DNA of 64,000 nt, taken from Chara braunii. Taxonomy: Eukaryota; Streptophyta; Charophyceae; Charales; Characeae. Under the pieces are notes generated by a model. That model was not told the origin of the DNA and searched no databases. It saw nothing but the letters and a program-made list of their open reading frames with translations. The translations under genes were made by a program, and so were the position numbers. The DNA is taken from NCBI GenBank assembly GCA_003427395.1, contig BFEA01000102.1, positions 2,822,389 to 2,886,388 on the forward strand. Reading direction: 5' to 3'. Of this stretch, positions 45,003 to 55,489 are shown piece by piece; positions within the stretch are counted from its first letter, which is position 1; the number at the start of each line of letters is the position of its first letter.

Positions 45003-45755
45003 GGTTGAACACTGTTTCTAAGTTGAATGACCCAGTGCTATATTTATTGTTTGTTTTCTTAAGGACCACACATTGACTCTAAGATGAATGATCTGGTTGC
45101 TGTGTTTATTTTTGAGGGTTTCCTTCTCTTATTTTTTAGACTAAGCATTGTTTCTAAGCTGAATGGCTTGGTCTATCTGTTTCTTTTGGGGTTTCAGACT
45201 GAAGTTGGGCTGAATGGTTCAACTTCATACTTTTATGTGTCTTGAGATAGACTGAACATTGTTTCCAAGCTGAATGGTTCAGTCTCATGTTCTATTTTGA
45301 GAGAGGATTTTGGTGAAGGGCTGCGCATTGTTTCCAACCCGAATGGTTTAGCCTGAAGTCAAACTCTAAGCACAAATGAGTATAATTGGAAATATTTTAT
45401 GTATATTTGCATGTGAACAGACAACTGAACATTGTTTTCAAGCCGAATGGTTCGGCTTAAGTCATATCATTAAGAAGAGAGCTAACGTTAAGAGTATAAT
45501 TGCAAGTAAATTGGGCAAGCTGAGCATTGTTTCTAAGTTTAATAGGTCAGTCCGCTGCCTGCATTTTAAAGACAGGTCAGAGAATTATTAGATATTGGAT
45601 ATTTAAACAGTCCATAGCAACTCAGCAGGGTTTCTAAGTTGAATGACTTAGTCACATGCCCAAAGAAGAGAGAAGTAGTTCTGCAATATGTTCATGTATA
45701 ATCTAAGGAATGTTAGGTATTGTTTCTAAGTTTAATGGTCTAACGTTATGCCATA
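45003..45755. repeat. array of about ten related hairpin-forming units
   Basis: A core like CATTGTTTCYAAGCTGAATGG recurs near 45009, 45073, 45146, 45205, 45256, 45326, 45428, 45525, 45627 and 45720, irregularly spaced by about 50-105 bp. In the best units the flanks pair across the core: GACTAAGC with GCTTGGTC (about 45141-45176), GACTGAAC with GTTCAGTC (about 45251-45284), and GTTAG with CTAAC (about 45714-45745). The DNA between units is not clearly repeated. Confidence 0.65.
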
Positions 45756-46139
45756 TGTAAGATGAGTAAAGGAGTAATCATCTAGAGGATCAATAAACTA
45801 TCTTATAAGAAAACAACTTGGGACTTTAGTGATAGTACTTACCTATTGTAGTATGGATTTGCATGTGATTGATTGTGAGTTTTACTCGCTTTGAGTTGTA
45901 GCTTGGATATATAGTTGCCTTAAATGCTCGTAATGTGTTGGAGTTCTTTGAGTTAGTTCAATTTCTGCATTTTCTGGATAAGTTGATTTTCGCATACTTG
46001 AATTTTTATAAAATTTGGAAAGTTATTATTGATAAGGGAAGTGTTGTCTAAATTTCTGCAGATCCAAGGAGTTGGTCAAATTTTATCTTTGAAAAATTTT
46101 AATTTTTGTATTAGTTCATATCTGGCTTAGTGAGAGAAG

Positions 46140-46565
46140 ATTAACAACAATCATATTTTTCATCACCACTTCAGGACACTCTTCACCACTTCAGGATGCA
46201 GTCTGCCTACAAAGGTGGTTTTCAGGGTCTTAGGACCTTTCACCACTTCAGGACCATTCAAATATGAAAATCCTGAATGGTCCTGAAGTGGTGAAAGTTC
46301 CGAAGACCCTAAAAACCCGGTTTAGGCGGTTGCGTCCTCAAGTCGTGAAAGACGGTTTTCATGTGTTTTGACCTTTCATCACTTTAGGACCATTCATGAT
46401 TTTCAAACTATCCAAAACTCTCACTTGACCACTTCAGGACACCCTTCACTACTTCAGGATGCAGTCTACCTAAACAAATGGTTTTCGGGATCTTCGGACC
46501 TTTCACCACTTCGAGACCATTCAGGATTTTTAGACTGCCCAAAACTCTCACTTCAGAATTTTCAT
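46140..46565. repeat. palindromic and tandem repeat with TTCACCACTTCAGGAC motif
   Basis: The motif CACCACTTCAGGA recurs many times. Around 46262 the sequence turns back on itself: the left arm (about 46185-46258: GATGCAGTCTGCC, AGGGTCTTAGGACC, TTCACCACTTCAGGACCATT) is matched by a reversed right arm (about 46267-46360). A further direct, diverged copy follows at 46370-46565. A foldback-type element is plausible; no ORF. Confidence 0.65.
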
Positions 46566-48019
46566 TCTTGAATTCTTAGCTACCCGATAACCGCTTGTGG
46601 GCTCAGTAAAAATATGGGAAACCCACTTTTCTATGGGAGATGCTGCCCAAATTTTTACTAAATCAAGGAGTTAGACAAAATGTAACCTTTTGAAGTCATA
46701 ATTATTTTGAATTTTGTATTTAACTTTGTATAAATTTTGAAAAGGCACTTTTTCTAGAGGAAGTGCTGCAAAAATTTTCCTTGTTTTGAAGAGTTATATT
46801 ATATTTTGATACGAAAGATTTTTGATAATGCACTGTGTATAGGGGAGGTGCTCACGAAATATTTTTTATTTTTTTAGCATTTATTTAGAAGCAAGTGTAG
46901 ACTAAGTCTGCTGAGAAATATAAGTAAGATGTGATATGGAAGTTTATTCTCCATACACTTAAAATTTAGTTTGGAAATTGGTATGTGTTGTGTTACATGT
47001 TATTTTTTGACAATTTTGACTCAAGATGTGATTAGTTTCAGTCCGATCCAACGAGGATCATCTTCTATTATCTTTTATAATAGGTAGGTTGTCGATTCGT
47101 AGGTTCATGATACAACTTTACTTACACTTGTACCTCAACTTAATGCTTTAGCCCTTATGAGTTTTGATATGTTTCTTTGAAGGTTTTAAACAGATTTATT
47201 TTCATGGTCATTATAAAGGACTGAGTTTTTATGAAAGGGCAGATAATGACTGGGGTTTAAGTATGTAAGGCGTGGTGTGAGCTACAGGGAAGAGTAAAGT
47301 TGACCACACTGATGTATGACAATGTGTTTTGTTCGTGTGCGTATGTTTTATGCATGTTAGTGTTTGGAGCTTTGTGTACGAGTTTTACCTTGGAGGCAGT
47401 AAGAATGGCAACCATATATTGTACGATCTACGTACCTGGCGGGTTTATCTTTTCCCCTTTCTAATTTATCTCAAGTTCTAATTTATATGTGTGTTGGGGT
47501 GCTTGTTTATTTATTGGTTGATGATTTTGTTGTTTGAAGTATTATAGTTAGACGTTAAGGTCCATAGTGGTTGTCAAAGTCAAACCCCTTGACCTATTTT
47601 CAAGTCTCCGCTGATGGAACCCCACTTTCAGTGTTAGGGGTGTTCAACCACTACAAAGGGTCAAGGCCCGCCTTACCACTCGTATGCGCAGGGTCCAAAA
47701 AATGGCAGAACTTGCAATCGCCTTCACGATTGTCTAGCGTCGAGAGGTTTACCCTCAAGACGCGTGCCAAGCGACACTTAAGTGTCGAAAGTAACCCTAA
47801 AAAGCTTTGAGGACCATATGATTATAGGTATCATATAGTACACCACTATTGCGACTGCTTTCGTACTCATGCATGGCTAGTCGATAAGATGAAGCGTATC
47901 CCCGCGATATTTATTATAAGTCTCACGTGTGATGCCCAAATGTTTTTCTGTGTTTGAAAGGTAATGGGTTGGATACAAAAACGGACTAGGCATGATTTAT
48001 GAATGAAACTTGATTTTGT
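46566..48019. other. AT-rich stretch without a supported gene
   Basis: Phrases such as GGGGAGGTGCT, AGGAAGTGCTGC and GGGAAGTGTTGTC near 46040, 46640, 46760 and 46845, each after AT-rich DNA, suggest another diverged repeat of about 100-150 bp. Short ORFs have no domain. Confidence 0.4.
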
Positions 48020-48430
48020 TTTGGAGTGGTGTTTCGTGTGATTAGATGGACCATCCTAGTCGACTGACGTCGAGTCACGCTTGGGACATCAGCCCCCAGA
48101 GCGTCATTTCGCATACAAGTCCGATTAAGACGTTCGACCTCACGTACCCCCAATACTACAACGTACGAGAAGCGTCATCGGCTGGGCCACTTCTGCGATT
48201 GCAACTTAGCCGCTTTCGCATGTGGTTCGGTAGCTCGGCATGGATACGTCTGTCCAAAGGTCGTGACAACCCCTTGGGCAAAGGTAAGTTGTACCTCATA
48301 TGACCCTATCCTATTGTAGGGGTTCGCGAGGCTGGCACACTCGGTCGGAGCGGCGAAAGCTCCACTACAAAAAACATCCTGCGTGACGCAGCCGGGAGGG
48401 TCCCCCTAGTACAGGACCGATGCGCTCGAT
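48020..48430. mobile_element. family-A repeat, copy 3 (3' fragment)
   Basis: It matches 4660-5129 and 15290-16053 plus 42756-42973: CATCCTAGTCGACTGACG, GGTAGCTCGGCATGGATACG, GACAACCCCTTGGGCAAAGG, CCTATCCTATTGTAGGGG and the terminal hairpin GGTCC/GGACC (48399-48418), then GATGCGCTCGA. Confidence 0.65.
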
Positions 48431-48504
48431 AGTGCGACCGTTCTTAGTTGTGAGATCTTAAAGATCGCACAGTTAAAAAGGTCGTGTTGTCAATTCAAAC
48501 CCCT

Positions 48505-48650
48505 AGGCTTGCTCTATCAAAAGAGCTAGCCCAGTCGGCAAACTTTAGCATCGATTCTCTTATCTGCGGCATATGAAACTAACATGTTTACCTATTGGCT
48601 AGCTCTTGCTCCTAGCAAAGCAAGAGCAACCCTTCTATATGAAGGGCTTT
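48505..48650. repeat. hairpin-capped inverted-repeat cassette, copy 3
   Basis: The left arm AAGAGCTAGCCCAGTCGG (48521-48538) and right arm CCTATTGGCTAGCTCTT (48591-48607) are inverted. The left one fits a tRNA A-box. Hairpins sit outside: GCTCT/AGAGC on the left, GCTCTTGCT/AGCAAGAGC (48602-48628) and CCCTTC/GAAGGG (48631-48647) on the right. The double hairpin on the right mirrors the double hairpin on the left of copy 1 (783-829). Confidence 0.6.
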
Positions 48651-49189
48651 GTCCACATTTGCCGGTTTGTTTGTGGCCGAGCAGGCTCTGCCTGTCTGCC
48701 TCTTTCCCATTGACAGTTGTCCGTCTACGGCTTGAAGGTTACTCAACTGGGTATACCACAACGCCGGTTTTTCAAACCTTGGTGCGAAGTCAAAACCCGC
48801 GAGTCCAATAATCTAAAAAAATAAACAAATAGGCATCCCATTTCTCCCTCGCTGCGGTCTCGTGTACTGTGTGGCCGCTCCTTTTAGCCTACTCAGACCT
48901 TGAATAAGCCTTGCGACATTATTTTAAAAAAATGATAGATTAAAATTTATTGTTTCACGAGTCAGACGTCCTTGCGACCTTATTAAAAATGGAACAAAAC
49001 CAATCACACCGCCTATCCCGTACGTTAGCACACATCCAAATTCAAAAGATTTTAGCCTCTAAGTCATAAATCATGTATGAATAAACTTCTAGCAGTGCGT
49101 CATCCTCATCAAGTAAAAAGTTGCCATGAAAGTCAGACAACGTCCGAGATACAAAAACACCGAGCAGATACCCTTGTAAGGATTTCTGA

Positions 49190-49465
49190 TACGAGAAACA
49201 TACTTCGGGATTTTCATGAAATACTTTGTTATATTTTGAAGGTATATGCCTTATGGATTCGTTGTTCTGTTAGCAATACACACTTCCAGTTTTTCGTGAA
49301 ATAGTTAATAATATTTCGAAAGTATATACCCTACAGATTCAGTGTTTCGTTAGTCAAATACACTTTGGGATTATTGTGAAAGACTTAGTAATATTTTGAA
49401 GGTATATATTATATAGATTCATTGTTTCATTCGCGAAACACACTCTGGGATTTTTGTGGCATACA
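49190..49465. repeat. 80-bp tandem repeat, about 3.3 units
   Basis: Each unit holds GAAACA-ACTT(C/T)GGGATTTT, GTGAAA-ACTT-GTAATATTTTGAA, GGTATAT and GATTCATTGTTTC in the same order. Units start near 49194, 49274 and 49354. AT-rich. 48650-49190 has no gene that I can support. Confidence 0.7.
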
Positions 49466-49589
49466 ATAGGACGGACTCGCCGGAATGACTGTCCGTGATT
49501 ATCAAGACAATGGGGATGGAGAGGAGGGAGATGGAGATGGAGGTGGAAGGGGTAGTGCAACTCTGACGCAGACTCAACACGTGGAGGGG

Positions 49590-49958
49590 TATCCGAGTCG
49601 TCGGTAACTCGGTGAGATACGATATCAGAAACAACGAACTCCTTGTGATTGTCCACCATGTTCACGGTAGGTGGAAGACGCTCGTAAGGGCGTCCGACGA
49701 ATCGCTCGGACGGTCTGCGATAAGGACGCAGCAAGGAGATATGGTAAACATTGTGTACTCGAGCGTGCGTCATGAGCCGAAGAACCGACGCATGAACTTG
49801 CGAAGCGTATCCGCATCGAGCTGCAAGTGGCGTGCGCCGATGAGCACATTGTTACCGACTTTGAATGGATGATTCATTCTCGATAGGTTTGCTCGTGTGG
49901 CTATGTGAGTCTGGGAGATGGTTATACTCTTATGTTCACGCCTCATGATCGCAGCCAT
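49590..49958 (-). pseudogene. integrase C-terminal fragment of a second gypsy element
   Basis: RANLSRMNHPFKVGNNVLIG, HLQLDADTLRKFMRRFFGS, then a frame break and RVHNVYHISLLRPYRRPSE. These match the end of gypsy/chromovirus integrases (R..H.F.VGD.VLL, K...RFFGPF, VHNVFHVSLL.PYR). About 30 residues that normally lie between FFGP and VHNV are missing. The start is cut at about 49960, where the PIF relic region begins. It is not part of the giant element, which has its own IN end. Confidence 0.7.
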
Positions 49959-50129
49959 GTGTACGATCGTCAGCCGTCGCCATTCGTTATCGCATTGAGA
50001 AAACTACAACTCGCCTGAAGGTGAGACTGTCCATTTGCCGGCAAAGGCAACTCATGCAACAAGTTACGGAGGCTCACGATTGTGTTTCGTTGTCAGAATT
50101 CATTGTGCAATTCTGTTGCGCTGTGGCAT

Positions 50130-51153
50130 CGGGTGTGATCCCGGAGGCGACTCCAAGATGGTGAATGAGGAGAAGGACGAGCGGGACATCGGAGAATCTC
50201 CGGAAAATGGATGATGAGGCGTTCTACATGGAGCCTTTAATGCCCGATCACATCGTCGCATACACACTTTATCGTTGGGCAAGCGGGAGAAGTACGAGAG
50301 CAGCACGTCGTCATTCAGTATAAGTCGCGCATCAGAATTGATTGCAATGGAGGACGTGACGACGACGCTTTTGAGGGTGTACCGGGAGAAGATCGTTTGG
50401 CCTTCTAGGTTGTAGCGACTAGTCGTTCTGCATGAGTTTGAGGCAAAGGGTTTCCTCAACCGCTATGGTTGCATAGACTGCACGCACATCTACGTGGACA
50501 AACCAGCCAACGCGCCGTCCGAGAACTATTTCGACCGGAAGCATCGTTTTTGGGTGGTTGAGCAAGTGGTTGTGGACTTGGACTTGCGTGTGACAAACGT
50601 TTTCGTCGTCCATTCCTGTAGTTGCCACCACATCTGAGTGTTTCAGTTGTCCACTCTGTGGATGCGCGCCGAAGAGGGGGATCTTTTTCATGGTTCTGCT
50701 GTGCTCCTGTCATTCGGGGTGCAAACACACGGGTACATCCTTGGCGATGAATATCCTCCCATAGAGTGGATTGTGGTGCCTTTTGGAGGGACCGATCAAA
50801 TCCCCGACGAGGAGAGTTTTGACAACAAGCAGAAGGTCGTCAGAGGAGCGGTGGAGAAAGCTTTCAGTAGGTTGAAGGGGATGTGGAGGCTTTTCCTCTA
50901 CACACACAAAATGAATTTGAATATGGACACTCTCTCGCAACAGTTCCAAGTCGTGTGCATTCTACACAATATCCTCCTGGATGTCAGCACCGACTTCGAC
51001 GATAACTTGTTGTGGGAGGTGGACACGAATGGTGTGCGTCGGCGAGTGCACTTGGGGATAGATCATCCACCCCACCCCATTGCGGAGAACTTCAATCGGC
51101 CCCTGGTGCTGGTCTTGTGTGAAGCACTTGCGGAGCGCATGAAACACGAGTGA
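50130..51153 (+). pseudogene. PIF/Harbinger transposase relic (DDE_4 nuclease)
   Basis: Pieces in several plus frames keep the nuclease layout: an N-terminal helical part (EAFYMEPLM and HIVAYTLYRWASG around 50215-50290; ISRASELIAMEDVTTTLLRV around 50325-50385), GFLNRYGCIDCTHIYVDKPA with the first Asp (about 50445-50510), NYFDRKHRF and VVEQVVVDLDLRVTNVFV, GDEYPPIEWIVVPFGG (the second Asp region), FDNKQKVVRGAVEKAFSRLK with the catalytic Glu, and FQVVCILHNILLD near the end. Stops and frameshifts lie near 50210, 50320, 50410 and 50635. The last piece (50638-51153) begins with GTG only because of a frame break. Family role: cuts and pastes the element, normally with a Myb-like partner protein. Confidence 0.8.
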
Positions 51154-51619
51154 ACGCACTCGCACACTCTCCATAACACTACCTCGGTCATTGCTCTGTT
51201 GCGGAGGACGACCACCATGATGTTCGGCGTTGGTCACCACTGCGAGGGGGGGGGGGGACGAAGGGGGGGGGGGGGGAACGTTGCTGGCCGGGTCCATGCA
51301 TTTTTTTTTTTTTTACATTTATTTCACCATTTCACATTGTCAGTGTTTTTTTTCTTGCTAAACATTTGTGGAGCGATGGACTATGCTCCATCAACGATTT
51401 TAATCTGGTGGCGCTATTGCTGTTACTTTGTGTTGTGAACTCGTCCACCATTTGCTTTTGTCGTCCTTCTATAGCTGTGTGGCCATGTTACGGTTCGAAT
51501 GTCTCTCCTTCTCATTTTGTGGTTGGATGTGTGTTGCATGTCTTCAGTGATGATCCCATCGGAGTCACATCGACGGGTTCAATCACACTAAAATTATTAT
51601 CATTGTTTTTTTAGTTTTA

Positions 51620-51895
51620 TGCAATCGATCAATCACTCAATGGATCAATCAATCGATGAATAAATCAATCAATCAATTCATCGATCAATCAATCAATCAA
51701 TCATTCAATCAACCGATCGATCAGTCAATTGATCAATCGATCGATAAATCAATCAATCAATCCATTGACTGATCGATCAATCAATCAATCAATCAATCAT
51801 ACAATCAATAAACAATCGATTAATCATTTAATCAACTAATCAGTCAATGGATCTATCAATCAATCAATCAATCAATCAATCATTCGGTGAATCAA
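51620..51895. repeat. (AATC)n tetranucleotide repeat, degenerate
   Basis: Long irregular run of AATC/GATC/TATC units with GATCGAT palindromes. G-rich homopolymers (51246-51277) and a T tract (51301-51315) lie just before it. No gene between 51154 and 52340. Confidence 0.9.
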
Positions 51896-52343
51896 TACAG
51901 AAATAACAATCACAAATTCGAACGATTGAACTCGGTTGTATCCATGTGCGAAAAATAAAAAATAAAAAAATTGTATGCCTGAAAGGCTGAAAGTTGCACC
52001 GAATATCACACACCATAGTCACAAGTTGTCCATAACAGCATTAAAGACGCATGCAATTACTGGACGATCCCTGCTCTCCGAGGTCATACGCAGATCACAA
52101 ACACGAACATAGGCGAGAGAAACACAAAAAAAACAACGGACGTGAGAAAGATGCAATCGCCCACGTGGACGTTGTTTTTTTTTTTTAACAAATAAAGGTG
52201 TCATTGTCATAATGGTTTTCTTTCCAATGCACAAGGCACAAAAACATCTACGTCGACCGACCACAACAACAACCACCGATGCCAACACAGCGTCCGTCCA
52301 TAAACAAGGCCCCACCGGGCGGACGTGGCAACCCCTCCACCCC

Positions 52344-53128
52344 NNNNNNNNNNNNNNNNNNNNNNNNNNNNNNNNNNNNNNNNNNNNNNNNNNNNNNNNN
52401 NNNNNNNNNNNNNNNNNNNNNNNNNNNNNNNNNNNNNNNNNNNNNNNNNNNNNNNNNNNNNNNNNNNNNNNNNNNNNNNNNNNNNNNNNNNNNNNNNNNN
52501 NNNNNNNNNNNNNNNNNNNNNNNNNNNNNNNNNNNNNNNNNNNNNNNNNNNNNNNNNNNNNNNNNNNNNNNNNNNNNNNNNNNNNNNNNNNNNNNNNNNN
52601 NNNNNNNNNNNNNNNNNNNNNNNNNNNNNNNNNNNNNNNNNNNNNNNNNNNNNNNNNNNNNNNNNNNNNNNNNNNNNNNNNNNNNNNNNNNNNNNNNNNN
52701 NNNNNNNNNNNNNNNNNNNNNNNNNNNNNNNNNNNNNNNNNNNNNNNNNNNNNNNNNNNNNNNNNNNNNNNNNNNNNNNNNNNNNNNNNNNNNNNNNNNN
52801 NNNNNNNNNNNNNNNNNNNNNNNNNNNNNNNNNNNNNNNNNNNNNNNNNNNNNNNNNNNNNNNNNNNNNNNNNNNNNNNNNNNNNNNNNNNNNNNNNNNN
52901 NNNNNNNNNNNNNNNNNNNNNNNNNNNNNNNNNNNNNNNNNNNNNNNNNNNNNNNNNNNNNNNNNNNNNNNNNNNNNNNNNNNNNNNNNNNNNNNNNNNN
53001 NNNNNNNNNNNNNNNNNNNNNNNNNNNNNNNNNNNNNNNNNNNNNNNNNNNNNNNNNNNNNNNNNNNNNNNNNNNNNNNNNNNNNNNNNNNNNNNNNNNN
53101 NNNNNNNNNNNNNNNNNNNNNNNNNNNN
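52344..53128. other. assembly gap (N block)
   Basis: 785 Ns, ended by a CT microsatellite. Very long ORFs across it are meaningless. Confidence 1.

Positions 53129-53216
<88 letters not shown>
53129..53216. repeat. (CT)n microsatellite
   Basis: 44 pure CT units at the edge of the gap. Confidence 0.98.
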
Positions 53217-53221
<5 letters not shown>

Positions 53222-53814
53222 ACAAAACATATACATCTGTGTATGTATTATGCACAATGATTAAATGTATATACATACATAGACGAGTGCGGCAGTACAA
53301 CACAATAAGCGATGGTATCGCACTTTTTCAAGCCAAGCCACTTCGGGCGACCGGAAAGCCAACAGACTGTCATACAGGATTTTGTATTTGATTGCACTAA
53401 GTAAAGCAAACTAAATAATGCAAATCCCTTTCTGTTGTGTGCGTCCGGCTTCGAGCGAGACCCTTCAATTATGGTCTTCGCCGGTCCCCGGTCTTAGGAA
53501 TCTTTTATTTTGATTCGGAACAGCAATGATGATGCAAGTAATAAATTAAAATTAAACTGAATAGGCCATGTATGTGCCCATCTGCCAATTTAGAGGTTGA
53601 GAACTGTGACATGATCAGCAAAGAACACAATCATCAAGCAATGCCAGAAGAGAACATCAAGACTGACCGACTCAAGGCAAAGACAAGATGAATGAGGGAA
53701 GAATGAGAACTCATAATAATCTCATAAAGTACACATGAGCAGGCATGGTCAGCACCTCTCAAGAATCCTCACTCATCCCTTTGGTCAGTCTCTCTCAATC
53801 TCTCTTTTCACTGC

Positions 53815-54459
53815 TCATCTCTGGTGCTGTGACCCACGCCCACGTACAACCTGGGATTGAGGCTTCGTGACAAAGAGCCACCTGAAGCCACCAAGCTCTG
53901 AGCATGACCATCCGAGATACATGACACGGAAGTTAACCATGGAGCAAAACTCCTCCCACAATGTAGGCAGTCCGTCAACCGAAAAGACTCCTCGTCTGAG
54001 GTAGGGATACTCGGTGGGCTCAGTTAGTGCCTCAGTGTCAATCACCGCTGGAGAGATATACCTCTTTGCCAAGCCGATCATATCAAGCCAACTCGTCCCA
54101 TCTGTGAGAAGGATAGGAACCGGAGGCTTGGGATAGTCAATGTATAGCTTTGACCCGAAGCTGCGGATCAGCGTAGTGTTACTCTCATCGAGCTCCCTCT
54201 GTCTCTGCTCGAGGTATTTGGTGGCTGAGACCCAGACTGGATCGAAAAGCTCATGAGTCTCTTTGCCCTTCTTCAGATAGGGCCTCAGATCGTGGACAAT
54301 GCCTTCAACAAAGGTGGTCTGGACAACAAAGATTAACAGATCTCTTTGTCTAAAACCAACGGCACTAGCATACTGATAGCGGAATGCCTCCTTGCATGAG
54401 ATCTGATTGAGATTGGCTAGCACTGACTCGCTAACTCGAAAGGATTCGACTGTACTCAT
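53815..54459 (-). CDS. LTR-encoded ORF-C, intact in the solo LTR
   Basis: 214 residues from ATG at 54459, uninterrupted. Blocks in order: SVLANLNQISCKEAFRYQY (about 13-31), LLIFVVQTTFVEGIVHDLRP with LKK (about 41-64), a charged helix with YLEQRQRELDESN (about 82-94), FGSKLYIDYPKPPVPILLTD (about 101-120), LDMIGLAKRYISPAVID (about 124-140), EPTEYPYLRRGVF (about 146-158), LPTLWEEFCSMVNFRVMYLG (about 163-182) and GGFRWLFVTKPQ near the end. No signal peptide or membrane segment. The first 140 residues align with modules C1, C2 and C3 upstream of gag in the giant element; the last 70 align with LTR2 ORF-C only. Retention of an open frame in a diverged solo LTR is notable. Function unknown. Confidence 0.65.
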   Translation of the reverse strand: MSTVESFRVSESVLANLNQISCKEAFRYQYASAVGFRQRDLLIFVVQTTFVEGIVHDLRPYLKKGKETHELFDPVWVSATKYLEQRQRELDESNTTLIRSFGSKLYIDYPKPPVPILLTDGTSWLDMIGLAKRYISPAVIDTEALTEPTEYPYLRRGVFSVDGLPTLWEEFCSMVNFRVMYLGWSCSELGGFRWLFVTKPQSQVVRGRGSQHQR

Positions 54460-54934
54460 GGGTAAACTAGTCGGCGCGGGCTGACCAGATGATAACTGAG
54501 AACCGATTGCTGATGTTTGATCACTGATCTGATTGTTTTTCTAATTACTTGCTGGCCTGACTGCTTGGTCTGATTGCTGATTTGAATACCTTCTCTGAAT
54601 GCTGATTAGGACGGTGATTGGATGTGGAATGTTTGTTGTTTGATTGCCTGCTTGGTTGCCAATCTGATTACTAAACCTGATTGAGGAGCAGACAGGAGAA
54701 CTGTTTGAAAGGAAAACTGATCGAAAGTCACTTGACCACCGGTTGAATATTGTCCGAAATTCAATCATACACTGCTCGGTCACTACCAACAACTTCAAGC
54801 GATGCACACTGAGGACATCGTCGAGAGCCGATCAATGCTGACATCATTAAGCATCAAAACCGCGTATCACTAAGTCTAGCTTCTGGTTGTCAAGATAGGT
54901 GCTGAGTATTGTCAGAACTACACTGAACATTATC

Positions 54935-55042
54935 TGATACACAAGATTTTGTATGGTATTGTCTGATGCACAAGATATTGTCTGGTATTATCCGATGCAT
55001 AAGATATTGTCTGGTATTGTCTGATGCACAAGATATTGAGTA
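54935..55042. repeat. 29-bp tandem repeat in the solo LTR
   Basis: GGTATTGTCTGATGCACAAG followed by ATATTGTCT recurs about 3.5 times between ORF-B and ORF-C. LTR1 and LTR2 have different tandem repeats in the same interval. Confidence 0.7.
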
Positions 55043-55124
55043 CTCATACCTTCACACCGCGAATGAAGTTGTGAACTGTTGTCGTTCAGATGTTAGTAGA
55101 GTCCTAGAAATGACAACTTGATCA

Positions 55125-55379
55125 CTACCGGGCTCTCGAGAGTTTGGCCCTGGCTTGTTCCACGCTCTCTAGCGAGGAAATGGTACTATGCAATTTGTCT
55201 TCAGATCCATAGAAGTAGACCATGTACTCAATGTATTTTCTCTCTCCTGCTATTCCAACCGCAAACTCTCTCTGAGTTAGTCTGTGTTTTTCTGCATCTT
55301 TGCACGCCTCTTCCTCCCAGCCTTTTCCCTTGTCTCTGCTAGACCTGCCCTTAATCAATATAATCTCTTCTTTTTTCAT
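55125..55379 (-). CDS. LTR-encoded ORF-B, solo LTR copy
   Basis: 84 residues from ATG at 55379 (MKKEEIILIKGRSSRDKG); the open frame reaches 55487. Shared with the LTR1/LTR2 copies: a start of MK..(D/E)I, GWEE.AC.D, LTQ.E.AV, IEY..YFY, KLHST.SS.E.VE and a basic tail. Roughly half the residues match although the DNA around it does not align easily, which suggests selection on the protein. Function unknown; it may be one exon of a longer protein that includes ORF-A and ORF-C. Confidence 0.55.
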   Translation of the reverse strand: MKKEEIILIKGRSSRDKGKGWEEEACKDAEKHRLTQREFAVGIAGERKYIEYMVYFYGSEDKLHSTISSLESVEQARAKLSRAR

Positions 55380-55489
55380 GATTCCCCAGCCACTCCGGGA
55401 TTTAGGCTGCAGCCCGAATGAGTTAAGCAGGCTTGATGCGCTTCGACTGTTGCTTAGGGTCTGCCAAAGTGGTAAGCCGCTATACAATA

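Noticed and set aside
52212-53391. ORFs of more than 300 codons
   Set aside because: They read through an N gap and a CT microsatellite.
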